From contig JAFZWQ010000012.1 in assembly GCA_017617235.1 (NCBI GenBank), positions 1 to 64,000 of the forward strand: a stretch of DNA of 64,000 bases, written 5' to 3'. The stretch comes from Bacteroidaceae bacterium. GTDB taxonomy: Bacteria > Bacteroidota > Bacteroidia > Bacteroidales > Bacteroidaceae. Numbering within the stretch: position 1 is the first letter of the stretch; each line of letters starts with the position of its first letter. The notes under the pieces were generated by a model. That model was not told the DNA's origin. It ran no database searches and saw only the letters and a list, made by a program, of their open reading frames with translations. Shown here piece after piece: positions 1 through 9,109 of this stretch. The translations under genes were made by a program, and so were the position numbers.

Positions 1-197
1 AAGGATTCTCCCAAAGTATTGCTGAATGTATTGTATGATACGATATAATACATTATCCACAATATCCAAAGGCCAGGGGATAAAGGTAAGAAATAAAAGG
101 GAGATATCAAAAATGCTACAATTTGAAAAAGAAAGACGATAGCATGGGCATCTATCACAAATGCACCAAGTCGTTGAAAATTATTTGCTTTTCTCAT
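1..197 (-). CDS. RDD family membrane protein, N-terminal part (3' end outside window)
   Basis: On the minus strand an ATG at 197 opens a frame that runs without a stop to the window edge. It begins MRKANNFQRLGAFVIDA and continues into two very hydrophobic stretches separated by a short Pro-rich turn. The Arg in QRLGAF and the Asp in VIDA are the first elements of the RDD motif of small multi-helix membrane proteins whose substrate is generally unknown. Only about 65 residues are visible, so the later RDD Asp cannot be checked. The reading frame, the charged N-terminus and the two predicted helices make a real gene likely. It lies downstream of metY in the same orientation, beyond a hairpin. 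Confidence 0.6.
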   Translation of the reverse strand, partial: MRKANNFQRLGAFVIDAHAIVFLFQIVAFLISPFYFLPLSPGLWILWIMYYIVSYNTFSNTLGES

Positions 198-232
198 ATT
201 TTGTATACAAGACTTCTCTGTTTGTAAGAAAA

Positions 233-274
233 GAGCGGACAAAGCCGTTTTAATGTCTATTGGTCTGTCCGCTC
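233..274 (-). terminator. Hairpin downstream of metY
   Basis: A 9-bp perfect inverted repeat (GAGCGGACA at 233-241 and TGTCCGCTC at 266-274) is followed, on the minus strand, by a T-rich stretch. It lies 95 bases beyond the metY stop, so it probably ends that transcript. The 24-base loop is long, which lowers confidence. Confidence 0.4.
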
Positions 275-367
275 AATCTAATCCTAATTAAAGGTTATTC
301 ATTTATGGCAACTGCGGGAGACTATGGGCGAATGTGCCGCCTCCGTAGCGTCCAGCCTTCGAGGTAT

Positions 368-1645
368 TTACATTTTGTTCATGGCCTGGGCGAGGTCGGC
401 GATGATGTCGTCGACGTTCTCGATGCCCACGGACAGACGGACGAGGTCGGGGGCGACGCCTGCCTCGCGCAGTTGTTCATCGCTGAGTTGGCGGTGGGTG
501 TGACTGGCGGGGTGGAGGACGCAGGTGCGTGCATCGGCCACGTGGGTTACGATGCTGATGAAGTCGAGGTTGTCCATGAACTTGATGGCTTCCTCACGAC
601 TTCCCTTCAGGCCAAAGGCGATGACGCCGCAGGTGCCGTTGGGCATGTATTTCTGGGCCAGTTTGTAGTATTTGTTGCTGGGCAGGCCGGCGTAGTTCAC
701 CCAACCTACCTTGGGGTTCTTCTCCAGCCACTCGGCCACCTTCTGGGCGTTCTCGCAGTGACGAGCCATGCGTAGGTGCAGGGTTTCGAGGCCGAGGTTC
801 AGCAGGAAGGCATTCTGCGGGCCGGGGATAGAGCCGAGGTCGCGCATGAGTTGGGCCACCAGCTTGGTGGTGTAGGCTCCTTTTCCGAAGGCTTTCGTAT
901 AGGTCAGGCCGTGATAGCTCTCATCGGGCTCGCACAGGCAGGGATACTTGTCGGCATGGGCTGTCCAGTCGAAGTTGCCGCTGTCGACGACGGCTCCGCC
1001 CACCTGTGTGGCGTGTCCGTCCATGTATTTCGTTGTGGAGTGTGTGACGATGTCGCAGCCCCATTCGAAGGGACGGCAGTTGATGGGTGTGGCGAAGGTG
1101 TTATCGACGATGAGGGGAACACCGTGACGGTGGGCCATCTGGGCGAATCGCTCGATGTCGAACACGTTGCCGCCTGGGTTCGAGATAGTCTCGCCGAAGA
1201 AGCACTTCGTGTTGGGTCGGAACTCCCGCTCTATGCGCTCGTCGTCCCAGTCGGGGTCGATGAAGGTGCACTCGATGCCCAGCTTCTTCATAGTCACGCC
1301 GAAGAGGTTGTACGTGCCGCCGTAGATGTTCGAGGAGGTGATGAAATGGTCGCCCGACTGGCAGATATTGAATACGGCATAGAAGTTGGCAGCCTGTCCC
1401 GATGAGGTCAGGACGCAGCCTACGCCGCCTTCCAATGCGTTGATTTTCTTGGCCACAGCATCCACCGTGGGGTTGGCAAGACGAGTGTAGAAGTATCCGC
1501 TCTCTTCCAGGTCGAAGAGCTTGGCCATCTGTTCGCTCGTCTCGTACTTGAAGGTGGTACTCTGGTAGATGGGCAGCTGCTGAGGCTCGCCCTTCGTGGG
1601 TTTCCATCCACCGTGTATGCAGATGGTTTCGAGGTTCTTTTTCAT
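368..1645 (-). CDS. metY: O-acetylhomoserine aminocarboxypropyltransferase / cysteine synthase-type PLP enzyme
   Basis: This cytosolic enzyme of the Cys/Met metabolism PLP family (fold type I) should make homocysteine from O-acetylhomoserine and sulfide. The 425 residues match the usual length of MetY. Visible family features are the N-terminal ETICIHGGW segment, TSSGQAANF, the PLP Asp in VDNTFATP and the Schiff-base lysine in THSTTKYMDGH. The C-terminus has the typical SVGIENVDDIIADL. MetB/MetZ relatives are normally shorter (about 380-400 residues), so MetY is preferred. It is monocistronic, with a Bacteroidetes-type promoter at 1680-1687 and a hairpin downstream. It is divergent from the HU-like gene, with a phased palindrome array between them. 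Confidence 0.92.
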   Translation of the reverse strand: MKKNLETICIHGGWKPTKGEPQQLPIYQSTTFKYETSEQMAKLFDLEESGYFYTRLANPTVDAVAKKINALEGGVGCVLTSSGQAANFYAVFNICQSGDHFITSSNIYGGTYNLFGVTMKKLGIECTFIDPDWDDERIEREFRPNTKCFFGETISNPGGNVFDIERFAQMAHRHGVPLIVDNTFATPINCRPFEWGCDIVTHSTTKYMDGHATQVGGAVVDSGNFDWTAHADKYPCLCEPDESYHGLTYTKAFGKGAYTTKLVAQLMRDLGSIPGPQNAFLLNLGLETLHLRMARHCENAQKVAEWLEKNPKVGWVNYAGLPSNKYYKLAQKYMPNGTCGVIAFGLKGSREEAIKFMDNLDFISIVTHVADARTCVLHPASHTHRQLSDEQLREAGVAPDLVRLSVGIENVDDIIADLAQAMNKM

Positions 1646-1679
1646 TGTGACTGTATGTTTTGTTTATTGTTTTGCGGTG

Positions 1680-1711
1680 CAAAGATAACATTTTTGCGCC
1701 AACTATGCCAA
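1680..1711 (-). promoter_or_regulatory. Probable metY promoter
   Basis: On the minus strand the Bacteroidetes -7 element TAnnTTTG is present as TATCTTTG (plus coordinates 1680-1687). A weak TTGG (1708-1711) lies about 20 bp upstream as the -33 element. The metY ATG is about 35 bp downstream. Confidence 0.6.
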
Positions 1712-1816
1712 TCCGACGGGATATTTCTTGGGGCGCGACAGGATGTTTTTGGCCATGCGACGTAAGGTTCCGAAGGAAACGACACGATGCTCCTGCGGAC
1801 GCGGCACGATGCTTGG

Positions 1817-1880
1817 GCCGAAAGACGCGCGTCTTTCGGCTGTAAGATGTGCGTCTTACATCGACAAGACGCGCGTCTTG
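1817..1880. promoter_or_regulatory. Three phased palindromes, possible operator array or iterated palindrome
   Basis: Three dyads built on AAGACGCGCGTCTT sit side by side. One is a perfect 24-bp palindrome at 1817-1840. The second is an 8-bp-arm hairpin at 1841-1860. The third is a perfect 16-bp palindrome at 1865-1880. Their centres are at 1828.5, 1850.5 and 1872.5, that is exactly 22 bp apart (two helical turns). Two direct repeats of CACGATGCT at 1783 and 1805 continue the same 22-bp phase upstream. The array lies in the 337-bp gap between the divergent metY and HU-like genes, so it could be a shared operator. It could also be a dispersed repeat. The rest of the gap holds the two promoters and no gene. 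Confidence 0.55.
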
Positions 1881-1935
1881 CACGCCCCGCCTGCAGATAT
1901 TCCGCCAAAAGCTTGCAGATGTCCCTCGCTTTGCC

Positions 1936-1943
1936 TACCTTTG
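1936..1943 (+). promoter_or_regulatory. -7 element of the HU-like gene
   Basis: TACCTTTG fits the Bacteroidetes TAnnTTTG element, 40 bp before the ATG at 1983. A TTG-containing candidate -33 (around 1915) is at the right distance but is weak. Confidence 0.5.
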
Positions 1944-1982
1944 CAGTTGACAGAACTTTACTAAGCACCAAACGAAACCATT

Positions 1983-2468
1983 ATGAGTATCAAGTACAGC
2001 CTTGTACCGAGGACATCGAACCTCGCCGACGAAAACGCAAAATGGCTCATCTATGCCGCCGCACAGAGCACGGAGACCGTCAGCCTCCAGCAGATTGCAC
2101 ACCACATGGCCAGTCATAACTCCCCCTTCTCCGAAGGCACCATCATCGGCTTGCTTACCGACTTCGAACGATGTGTCGTGGAACAACTGAAACGGGGCGC
2201 CCGTGTGGACCTGGGGGTGCTTGGCGCCTTTTACACCACCCTCACCAGTCGCGGTGTGTCGCAGGCTGCCGACTTCAACCCCAGCTATATCGACCACATC
2301 AACATCCGCTGGCGTGTCTCGCACGAAATGGACGCATCCATGCAGAACACCCCGCTGACGATGATTGCCAACCGGGCCGAACAGCGCAAGGCGCGACGCC
2401 TGGAGAATGAGAAGATAAGGCGCGAACTGGAGGAAGACCGCAAACGGCACGCGAATGCCGGCGATTAG
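1983..2468 (+). CDS. HU-HIG-like DNA-binding protein
   Basis: This 161-residue protein has the extended histone-like fold common in Bacteroidetes. The first ~125 residues carry the HU-like pattern: a helical pair around ENAKWLIYAAAQS, then a strand region with LKRGARVDLGVLGAFYTTL, which corresponds to the DNA-binding arm context of HU/IHF (G-x-V-x-L-x-x-L-G-x-F). It ends in a strongly charged coiled helix rich in Arg, Lys and Glu (about residues 128-161). It is probably a nucleoid-associated or accessory DNA-bending protein. It stands alone between metY (divergent) and pepD, with its own promoter. Confidence 0.75.
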   Translation: MSIKYSLVPRTSNLADENAKWLIYAAAQSTETVSLQQIAHHMASHNSPFSEGTIIGLLTDFERCVVEQLKRGARVDLGVLGAFYTTLTSRGVSQAADFNPSYIDHINIRWRVSHEMDASMQNTPLTMIANRAEQRKARRLENEKIRRELEEDRKRHANAGD

Positions 2469-2511
2469 GATTGTTTAACATGCAAAAGTTGCGCCATCTA
2501 TAAATAATGGT

Positions 2512-2519
2512 TAACTTTG
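2512..2519 (+). promoter_or_regulatory. -7 element of pepD
   Basis: TAACTTTG matches TAnnTTTG, 71 bp before the pepD ATG. A TTG at 2489-2491 lies about 20 bp upstream as a partial -33. Confidence 0.5.
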
Positions 2520-2530
2520 GCCCCAAACAA

Positions 2531-2576
2531 GATTGAAGATTGAAAATTGAAAATTGAAGATTGAAGATTAAGAATT
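2531..2576. repeat. Short tandem repeat, ATTGAAAATTGAAG family
   Basis: Five to six tandem copies of a 7-10 base unit (GATTGAA / AATTGAA) fill the leader between the pepD promoter and its start codon. The same family recurs on the opposite strand at 35748-35783 and 39260-39283. Confidence 0.8.
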
Positions 2577-2589
2577 AATACAGAAAACT

Positions 2590-4038
2590 ATGACAATCAG
2601 AGAACTCAACCCCAAGGCAGTGTGGGAAAACTTCTACCTGCTGACCCAGGTGCCCCGTCCGAGCGGACATCTTGAGAAAGTACAACAGTTCCTGCTCCAG
2701 TGGGCTGCAGAACGCGGCATCGAGGCCTTTAAGGACAATGCCGAAAACATCGTGATGCGCAAACCCGCCACACCCGGCATGGAAGGCCGCCCGATGGCAA
2801 CCCTGCAGGCACACATGGACATGGTGCCCCAGAAGACTGACGACAGCCAGCACAACTTCGAGACCGACCCCATCGAGACCTACATCGACGGCGAGTGGGT
2901 GCGTGCCAAGGGAACCACCCTGGGCAGCGACGACGGTATGGGCGTTGCCGCCATCATGGGCATCTTCGAAAGCAAGGACCTGAAGCACGGACCGCTGGAG
3001 GCCCTGATTACCGCCGATGAGGAGACCTGCATGTATGGTGTCAACCATCTGGCAGCCGACACCCTGAAAGGCGACATCCTGCTGAACATCGACAACGAGA
3101 CACTGGGCGAGTTCGTCATCGGCAGCGCTGGCGGCGTGAACATCAACTGTTCGCTGGGCTACAAGGAAGTGGCTCCAGACGAAGGCGATGTGGCCGTCAA
3201 GATAACCCTGAAGAACCTGCGCGGCGGACACAGTGGCCTGGAAATCAACGAGGGACGCGCCAATGCCAACAAACTGATGGCACGACTGGTGCGCCAGGCC
3301 ATCATCGACGACGATGCACGACTCGTTTCGTGGTTGGGCGGCAACATGCGCAATGCCATTCCCCGTACGGCAGAGGTGGTGCTGACGATTCCTGCCGAGA
3401 ACTACGACGACCTGTCGGAACTCGTCGATTATTGTCGCGAGACCTTTACAGCCGAATATCGCGGCGTAGAGGAGAATTTGACCCTATTCATCGAAAAAAC
3501 TGACCTTCCTGCAGGTGTCGTTCCTGCCGAGATTCAGGACAATGTGTTGGACGCTCTGGTGGCTTGTCATGATGGTGTTCTGCGTAACATCCCCTCGATT
3601 CCCTCGGTGGTAGAGACCAGCTCGAACCTGGGCATCGTGAAGATAGGAGCAGGCGAGGCCAGCATCCTCATCTTGGCTCGCTCGAGCAGCGAGACCATGA
3701 TGGAGTACATCCAGGAAATGCAGGAATCGTGCTTCTCGATGGCTGGTATGAAGGTAACCTACAGCGGACAGTACGGAGCTTGGCAGCCCAACTTCGACAG
3801 CCCCATTACCGCCAAGATGGTCGAGGTCTACAACCGCATGTATCCGGAAACCCCTGCCCGTGTGGAAGTGTGCCATGCAGGACTGGAGTGCAGCATCATC
3901 GGTGGTGTGTATCCCAAGATGGACCTCGTCTCGTTCGGCCCGACGTTGCGTTCGCCCCATACGCCCGATGAGCGTTGCCTGATACCCAGCGTAGAGAAGT
4001 TCTGGGTATTCCTAACCAAGTTACTTGAAGAAATCTAA
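2590..4038 (+). CDS. pepD: Cytosolic non-specific dipeptidase, M20 family (aminoacyl-histidine dipeptidase)
   Basis: A 482-residue zinc aminopeptidase of the PepD/M20C group that hydrolyses Xaa-His and other dipeptides in the cytoplasm. The metal and catalytic motifs are visible: HMDMVPQ (first His and catalytic Asp), GSDDGMGVAA (bridging Asp), ADEETCMYG (catalytic Glu pair), NIDNETLGEF (next metal Asp), and a C-terminal RSPHTPDERC with the last His. The length is typical of the family. No signal peptide is seen. It has its own promoter with a repeat-filled leader, and is followed by two REP-like palindromes before the next gene. Confidence 0.95.
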   Translation: MTIRELNPKAVWENFYLLTQVPRPSGHLEKVQQFLLQWAAERGIEAFKDNAENIVMRKPATPGMEGRPMATLQAHMDMVPQKTDDSQHNFETDPIETYIDGEWVRAKGTTLGSDDGMGVAAIMGIFESKDLKHGPLEALITADEETCMYGVNHLAADTLKGDILLNIDNETLGEFVIGSAGGVNINCSLGYKEVAPDEGDVAVKITLKNLRGGHSGLEINEGRANANKLMARLVRQAIIDDDARLVSWLGGNMRNAIPRTAEVVLTIPAENYDDLSELVDYCRETFTAEYRGVEENLTLFIEKTDLPAGVVPAEIQDNVLDALVACHDGVLRNIPSIPSVVETSSNLGIVKIGAGEASILILARSSSETMMEYIQEMQESCFSMAGMKVTYSGQYGAWQPNFDSPITAKMVEVYNRMYPETPARVEVCHAGLECSIIGGVYPKMDLVSFGPTLRSPHTPDERCLIPSVEKFWVFLTKLLEEI

Positions 4039-4039
4039 A

Positions 4040-4111
4040 AAAATCTCCCCCTACCCCCTCCATAGAGGGGAGAGACCCCACCCCCCTTACCCCTCCCGAG
4101 GGAGGGGAGTA
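4040..4111 (+). repeat. Two tandem REP-like palindromes
   Basis: Two direct copies of the GC-rich element sit back to back between pepD and the macroglobulin gene. Each is a C-rich head (CCCCCTACC; GACCCCACC) followed by a palindrome (CCCCTCCATAGAGGGG; CCCTCCCGAGGGAGGGG). They match the copies at 4201, 36430, 36808, 37240 and 38523. Confidence 0.8.
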
Positions 4112-4159
4112 TATACGGTTAAAGATATAATATGATAGAAATAAATAGATAATAGGAAT

Positions 4160-7100
4160 ATGAAGAGAAAGTTCAATTGGCGAAACTATATACGCTATAT
4201 ATGCCCCTCCATCGGGAGGGGAATGGGGGTGGGGCTGCTTTTGTTCTTTACCCTTTCATTATCCGCAAAGAAACAGGGACAGGAACTCAATGGGTTGCTG
4301 CTGTCCTTCATGCAACTCGAAGAGGTTCATCCCGACAGTCTGGAACGCAACATCGACAGCCTGAAACTATGCCGGCTGCAGTCGGCAGATCCTGCCGAGC
4401 GCGCTGTCTATGCCGCTGCCATTGCCAAACTCTATGCAGAGCGAATATATTGGCGCAGCGTGGGTAACGACCTTCGCGATTCCATGATAACGTGGTATGG
4501 CTATGCGTTGGCCGACAAACAGGTGCTGGCCCAGACAAAGGCCAAGCGCTGGAAACCTTTCGTTGTTGTGGGTAAGGATGAAAGTTACTTCGGCGGCGAC
4601 ATGCTGAATGTCGTCTGGCGCAGCATGGCGGCGGACGTAAGCAAGTCCGTCCGCGATACAGCCCAGGTATTGCCGAAGTACGGCGATATGGTGGCATTCT
4701 ACCGGCAGAAGGGCTTGCGCGAGGCAGCTTTCCTGTTGGCACTGGACTCACTCGACGACAATAACAAGAACGTGACCGAAGCCGACCTCCTTGCCATACG
4801 TGACCAGTATGCCGACCTTCCCATCTGTGCCGAAGTCTATCTGCGCCTGGGTTCGATGACCCAGGACCTGCCTGGATATAGGGAGGTGGGACAGGACGAG
4901 ATAGCAGAGGTGAACCAAGCGGCGCAGCGATGCCGTAAGTGGTTGCAGGAAGGACTGACCAAGTACCCGAAGTACAAGCGGCGTGCCGCCTTGCAGAATG
5001 CCCTGACAGAACTTTCCGACCCTTTCCTCGAATGGAACGGTCCGACGTGCGTATCGCCGGATAAACAGTACACGTGGCGCTTCACAGTCCGCAACGTGCA
5101 GTCCGTCATCATCAATGGCGAGGAGCATGTATTCGCCGGGCACGATGACATAGAGACCTTTGTCGACTCGATGACGTGGAAGTCTCCCAAGCCTGGGCGT
5201 TACAAACTCACCTTCGTGCCTCGCACCAAGGCAAAGCTGACGGAGAAGGTGAAGCCGCTGGAGCAGTGGGTGACCGTTACCACCCTTCAGGAGGTGTTCC
5301 AAGTGATGCCCGATAACAGCTTCCGGATATTGGTGGTAGACCCAGAGACGGGATGTCCGAAACCCGATATCGAGGTAACGGCCTACAAACCCGGCACCGA
5401 GTGGAAGGATAGCGTTTCCTACTTCAAGGGACGCACAGGAAAGGATGGAAAACTGCGTATCCCGGCATATCAGGCAGACCTGAACCGCAATTGGCGTAAT
5501 CAACTGATGTATAAAATCAGTACGCCAGATGGTGTGGATTGGGTGGCAGCCACGCGCTACTTCTATAATATAGGTAAGTGGGAGGGTGCTCCCACGAGTT
5601 TCGTCAACCATACGGAACTGTTTACGGATCGCTCTATTTACCGACCCGGACAGACGGTTTGTGTAAGCGGTATCGATTTTGCTCAACGGGATTGGGACGC
5701 CCACGTGGTGGCCGATGGAAGACACACCCTGCGTTTCCTGGATTCGAATCGAAAACTCATAGAGGAACGTGTGGTGGATGCCAACGATATGGGCGTATTC
5801 AGTGCCGAATTCGTTATCCCAACCGGTCGCCGCAATGGCAGTTTCACCATCGAAGTGGATAAAAAAGTACGAACCTACTTCCGTGTCGAGGAATACAAAC
5901 GGCCCACCTTCGAGGTGCTGCTCGACGATAGCCTGTATGTTCAGGACGGCAGTTGCGAGGTGCGTGGTACGGCCCGCAACTACGATGGCACTCCCCTGCG
6001 TGGGGCTCGCGTCACAGGAACCTACCTCTGGCGCACCCCGTGGATATATAGGGAAAAACACCTGCCCAGGATGGACGAGAACCTGAAGTTGGATACTTTG
6101 GAGACTGACGACCAGGGACGTTTTACCTATCGCCTGGCCATGACGACCTACAACTGGCGGCCTTCGTTGTCGGTAAACGTCGATGTGTTGAGTGCGACAG
6201 GCGAGAGCCACAATGCAAGTCATTGGTATTGGCGGATTAACGAGCCCAAGCCCAATCCCGAACCCGTGAAGGTGGACAGCACCTTCCTGGTGCGTTGTGT
6301 AGTTGACAGTTTTGCTGTTGACCGCCCTGGTCGCATCGAGGTAACTACCAACCTCAGCGATGTCTATCTGTTCTACACCTTATCTGCTGCCGGAAGAATT
6401 TGGAAGGATGAGATGGTGAAAATCAGTCGCGAGACCTTTGTCCTCGACATTCCTTATAAAAAAGAATACGACCAAAGCCTGACTGCTTCGTTCTGCTTTG
6501 TGAAGGAGGGACATGTCTATGCCGAGGCAAGGACCATACGGCTGGTACGGCCCGATAATCAGTTACGTGCCCATTGGGACACCTTCCGCGATTTGGTGCA
6601 ACCTGGTCAGCAGGAAGAATGGCGACTGACCCTGCGCCGGCCCGACGGAACACCTGCCGATGCTAATTTGATGGTAGCTATGTACGATGCTTCGCTTGAT
6701 TACTTTACCAACCATCGATGGCGCTTCGAGTGGGGACGTGGACACCGCGTATTCGGCGTTCCCTTCCAGGTAATCGCACGAATCAACACCGGCCTGCTGA
6801 ACTTTGGCGGTTGGTATAACCAGAAGACAAAGAAGGTGCGCGATCTCAGTTTCACAAAGATTGACGACAACCTATTCCAGGTAAAGGCCTATACACGAGC
6901 CTTGGGAAGCGCACCTATTCTTTATAAGTCAAACACCTCAGTGAGGGTGAGGGGTACAGGTTCGGTGGAGATGGCCTCATATGATGGACTTGCCGATGAA
7001 TCTCTGCAAGGAAAGATTGGAGGATTGACACTGAAAGAGTCTACTGTCGAATCGAAGGAAGAAGAGGCTTCAGAAGAAGAGAGTCTCGTTGTGCCTATAC

Positions 7101-9109
7101 GCGAGAACTTTAATGAAACGGCTTTCTTCTTGCCGCAACTGCGTACGGACAAGAACGGACAGGTGGTCATCTCATTCACCCTGCCCGAAAGCCTTACCCG
7201 TTGGAACCTGCTGGGCGTGGCTCATACGTCGGATATGATGTACACAAACCTGAGCGAACAGATTGAGGCACGCAAGGACATGATGGCTCAGTTGTATCTG
7301 CCTCGCTTCCTGCGTCCTGGTGACGAGGCGGTGCTGACGGCTACCGTCCGCAATGTCGGAGAACAGCCTCAGCGGGGTAAAGGTCTGTTGCAGATTCTCG
7401 ATGCCAAGACCGAGAAAGTTTTGAAGTCGTGGAAGGCAAACATTACTCTCGATGCTCAAAAAGATACCGTCCTGCACTTCGACTACGAAGCCAAAGAGGG
7501 TGACTTGATAATCCGTTGGGCTGTGGAGGGAACAACGTGTAGCGATGGCGAGCAACGCTTGTTGCCTGTATTGTCGCCAACCGAACACATTACCAATACG
7601 ATTCCCATCACCGTCTATAATCCTGGTGTAACGAACATCGACCTGTCAATGTTGTTCCCGGATGGTGTTTCGGACCGCCAGATGACGGTTGAATACACCA
7701 CCCATCCCGAGCAGTATGCCCTGCAGGCACTGCCCATATTGGCAAAGGCCAAGCGTGAGGATGTGCTTTCCATAGCCGCCGCCTATTATGCCGGTGCACT
7801 CGGAAAGGCGTTGAAGGTGGAAATGCCCGACAGTACCGCGGAATATCTGGCAAAACTGCAAGGCCTGCAGGATGCCAATGGCGGCTTCCGTTGGTATCCC
7901 TCGATGCCTACGAGTCCGTATCTGACTCGTGAAGTGTCGTACCTGCTCACTCGACTGCACATGCTCACAGGCAAGAATCCCGCTCAGCAGGTAAATACCA
8001 AGGCTGTGCGTTATTTGCTTGCCGAGCGCATAGATTCTACCTATTTCAGTTACCGAGATCTGCGCAATCTTTATGTTGCTCTGTGGAGCGATGTGAAGTT
8101 GACCAAGGAAGAGCAGAAGAAGGTGGACTTCCTGTTGCGTCTGGCCAAGAAAGCAGAGCCTGAAGAGATGGGCTACGAAGGACAGGCCTTGCTGGCCCTC
8201 GTATGGAACAAAGCAGGTGAACAGAAAAAAGCCAAGAAATGTGTCGAGCTGTTCAAGAAATATCTGGTGTCGAGTCCCGAACGTGGCAGTTACATCGAGT
8301 TCCCCAAGGGTAGTTTTACCAGTGTGGACCGCAAACTGCATATCCACGTGCAGCTGATGGAAGCACTGAAGACCGTGATGCCCGAAGAAACGAAACTGCT
8401 GAGTGGCATGCGTCGTTACCTGCTCCAGCAGAAACGCACTCAGGAGTGGTCGACACCTATCAATTCGGCCAATGCCATATTTGCCTTGATGTATGGACGC
8501 GAAGAACAGAAGCAGACATCACTGAAAGACCTGCTCACACTGACCACCGTGAGTGGCAGTAAGGTGAACTTCATCCCGACGAACGACAAACTGGGTTATC
8601 TGCGCGACTCCATGGAGGTTGAAGATAAGAGTCAGCCCAAGAGCCTGCGTGTACATAAGTTCTCCAGTGACGAGAGTTGGGGTGCTGTGTTTGCCGACTT
8701 CGAGCAGCGCTTCGATCAGGTTGCGGCGCAGGGCGAGGGACTGACCATCCGTCAGGAATATCCGCAGACGGCCAAGACTGGCAACCGTTATAAGGTGCGC
8801 TACTATCTTTCTGCCGATCGAGACTATGAATACGTGACCCTTATCGTGCCTCGTCCTGCCTTTACCGAACCTGTTGACGTACGTTCGGGTTATCGGTGGG
8901 GTGGTGGCCTAGGCTACTATCGTCAGGTGCACGATGTCACAACGGAACTTAGCTTCCATCGAATTCCGCGTGGCGACTACCTTATTGAGGAAACCTTGTA
9001 TGTGGAACGCGATGGCAAGTACCACTCGGGCATTGCCGTAATTCGTTGCGAATATGCCGATGAGTTTCAGGGACACAGCGCTGACTGCATAGTGAAAAGT
9101 GAAAAGTGA
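4160..9109 (+). CDS. Alpha-2-macroglobulin-like envelope protein
   Basis: A 1649-residue exported protein of the bacterial alpha-2-macroglobulin family, thought to trap or inhibit proteases in the periplasm. The N-terminal third is helical. Then come MG2-type beta domains (around 470-580, including FTDRSIYRPGQTVCVSG), a central MG/bait-like region, an alpha-2-macroglobulin core near FFLPQLRTDKNGQVVISF and LPESLTRWNLLGVAHT, and a C-terminal TED-like alpha-toroid (LQGLQDANGGFRWY). I see no CGEQ thioester motif, so covalent trapping is not supported. The signal peptide is unusual: residues 14-24 are encoded by an inverted REP-like palindrome (4201-4236). The last residues (VKSEK) and the stop come from a GTGAAAA repeat. 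Confidence 0.85.
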   Translation: MKRKFNWRNYIRYICPSIGRGMGVGLLLFFTLSLSAKKQGQELNGLLLSFMQLEEVHPDSLERNIDSLKLCRLQSADPAERAVYAAAIAKLYAERIYWRSVGNDLRDSMITWYGYALADKQVLAQTKAKRWKPFVVVGKDESYFGGDMLNVVWRSMAADVSKSVRDTAQVLPKYGDMVAFYRQKGLREAAFLLALDSLDDNNKNVTEADLLAIRDQYADLPICAEVYLRLGSMTQDLPGYREVGQDEIAEVNQAAQRCRKWLQEGLTKYPKYKRRAALQNALTELSDPFLEWNGPTCVSPDKQYTWRFTVRNVQSVIINGEEHVFAGHDDIETFVDSMTWKSPKPGRYKLTFVPRTKAKLTEKVKPLEQWVTVTTLQEVFQVMPDNSFRILVVDPETGCPKPDIEVTAYKPGTEWKDSVSYFKGRTGKDGKLRIPAYQADLNRNWRNQLMYKISTPDGVDWVAATRYFYNIGKWEGAPTSFVNHTELFTDRSIYRPGQTVCVSGIDFAQRDWDAHVVADGRHTLRFLDSNRKLIEERVVDANDMGVFSAEFVIPTGRRNGSFTIEVDKKVRTYFRVEEYKRPTFEVLLDDSLYVQDGSCEVRGTARNYDGTPLRGARVTGTYLWRTPWIYREKHLPRMDENLKLDTLETDDQGRFTYRLAMTTYNWRPSLSVNVDVLSATGESHNASHWYWRINEPKPNPEPVKVDSTFLVRCVVDSFAVDRPGRIEVTTNLSDVYLFYTLSAAGRIWKDEMVKISRETFVLDIPYKKEYDQSLTASFCFVKEGHVYAEARTIRLVRPDNQLRAHWDTFRDLVQPGQQEEWRLTLRRPDGTPADANLMVAMYDASLDYFTNHRWRFEWGRGHRVFGVPFQVIARINTGLLNFGGWYNQKTKKVRDLSFTKIDDNLFQVKAYTRALGSAPILYKSNTSVRVRGTGSVEMASYDGLADESLQGKIGGLTLKESTVESKEEEASEEESLVVPIRENFNETAFFLPQLRTDKNGQVVISFTLPESLTRWNLLGVAHTSDMMYTNLSEQIEARKDMMAQLYLPRFLRPGDEAVLTATVRNVGEQPQRGKGLLQILDAKTEKVLKSWKANITLDAQKDTVLHFDYEAKEGDLIIRWAVEGTTCSDGEQRLLPVLSPTEHITNTIPITVYNPGVTNIDLSMLFPDGVSDRQMTVEYTTHPEQYALQALPILAKAKREDVLSIAAAYYAGALGKALKVEMPDSTAEYLAKLQGLQDANGGFRWYPSMPTSPYLTREVSYLLTRLHMLTGKNPAQQVNTKAVRYLLAERIDSTYFSYRDLRNLYVALWSDVKLTKEEQKKVDFLLRLAKKAEPEEMGYEGQALLALVWNKAGEQKKAKKCVELFKKYLVSSPERGSYIEFPKGSFTSVDRKLHIHVQLMEALKTVMPEETKLLSGMRRYLLQQKRTQEWSTPINSANAIFALMYGREEQKQTSLKDLLTLTTVSGSKVNFIPTNDKLGYLRDSMEVEDKSQPKSLRVHKFSSDESWGAVFADFEQRFDQVAAQGEGLTIRQEYPQTAKTGNRYKVRYYLSADRDYEYVTLIVPRPAFTEPVDVRSGYRWGGGLGYYRQVHDVTTELSFHRIPRGDYLIEETLYVERDGKYHSGIAVIRCEYADEFQGHSADCIVKSEK
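4201..4236 (-). repeat. REP-like element inside the macroglobulin signal sequence
   Basis: Read on the minus strand this is GCCCCACCCC, then CCCTCCCGATGGAGGGG, the same head-palindrome design as the upstream copies but inverted relative to them. It lies within the coding sequence at codons 14-26. Confidence 0.75.

Noticed and set aside
260-1405. Plus-strand open frames opposite metY
   Set aside because: They are antisense to a clear metY and are rich in Val/Gly/Asp as expected from the reverse of GC-rich codons; no family features.
1642-2119. Open frames through the phased palindromes (peptides with KTRVF/DARLS repeats)
   Set aside because: They merely translate the AAGACGCGCGTCTT palindromes on both strands; no start signal or protein features.
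4160-9109. Thioester (CGEQ) motif in the macroglobulin protein
   Set aside because: No CGEQ or close variant is visible in the expected region, so no covalent trapping is claimed.
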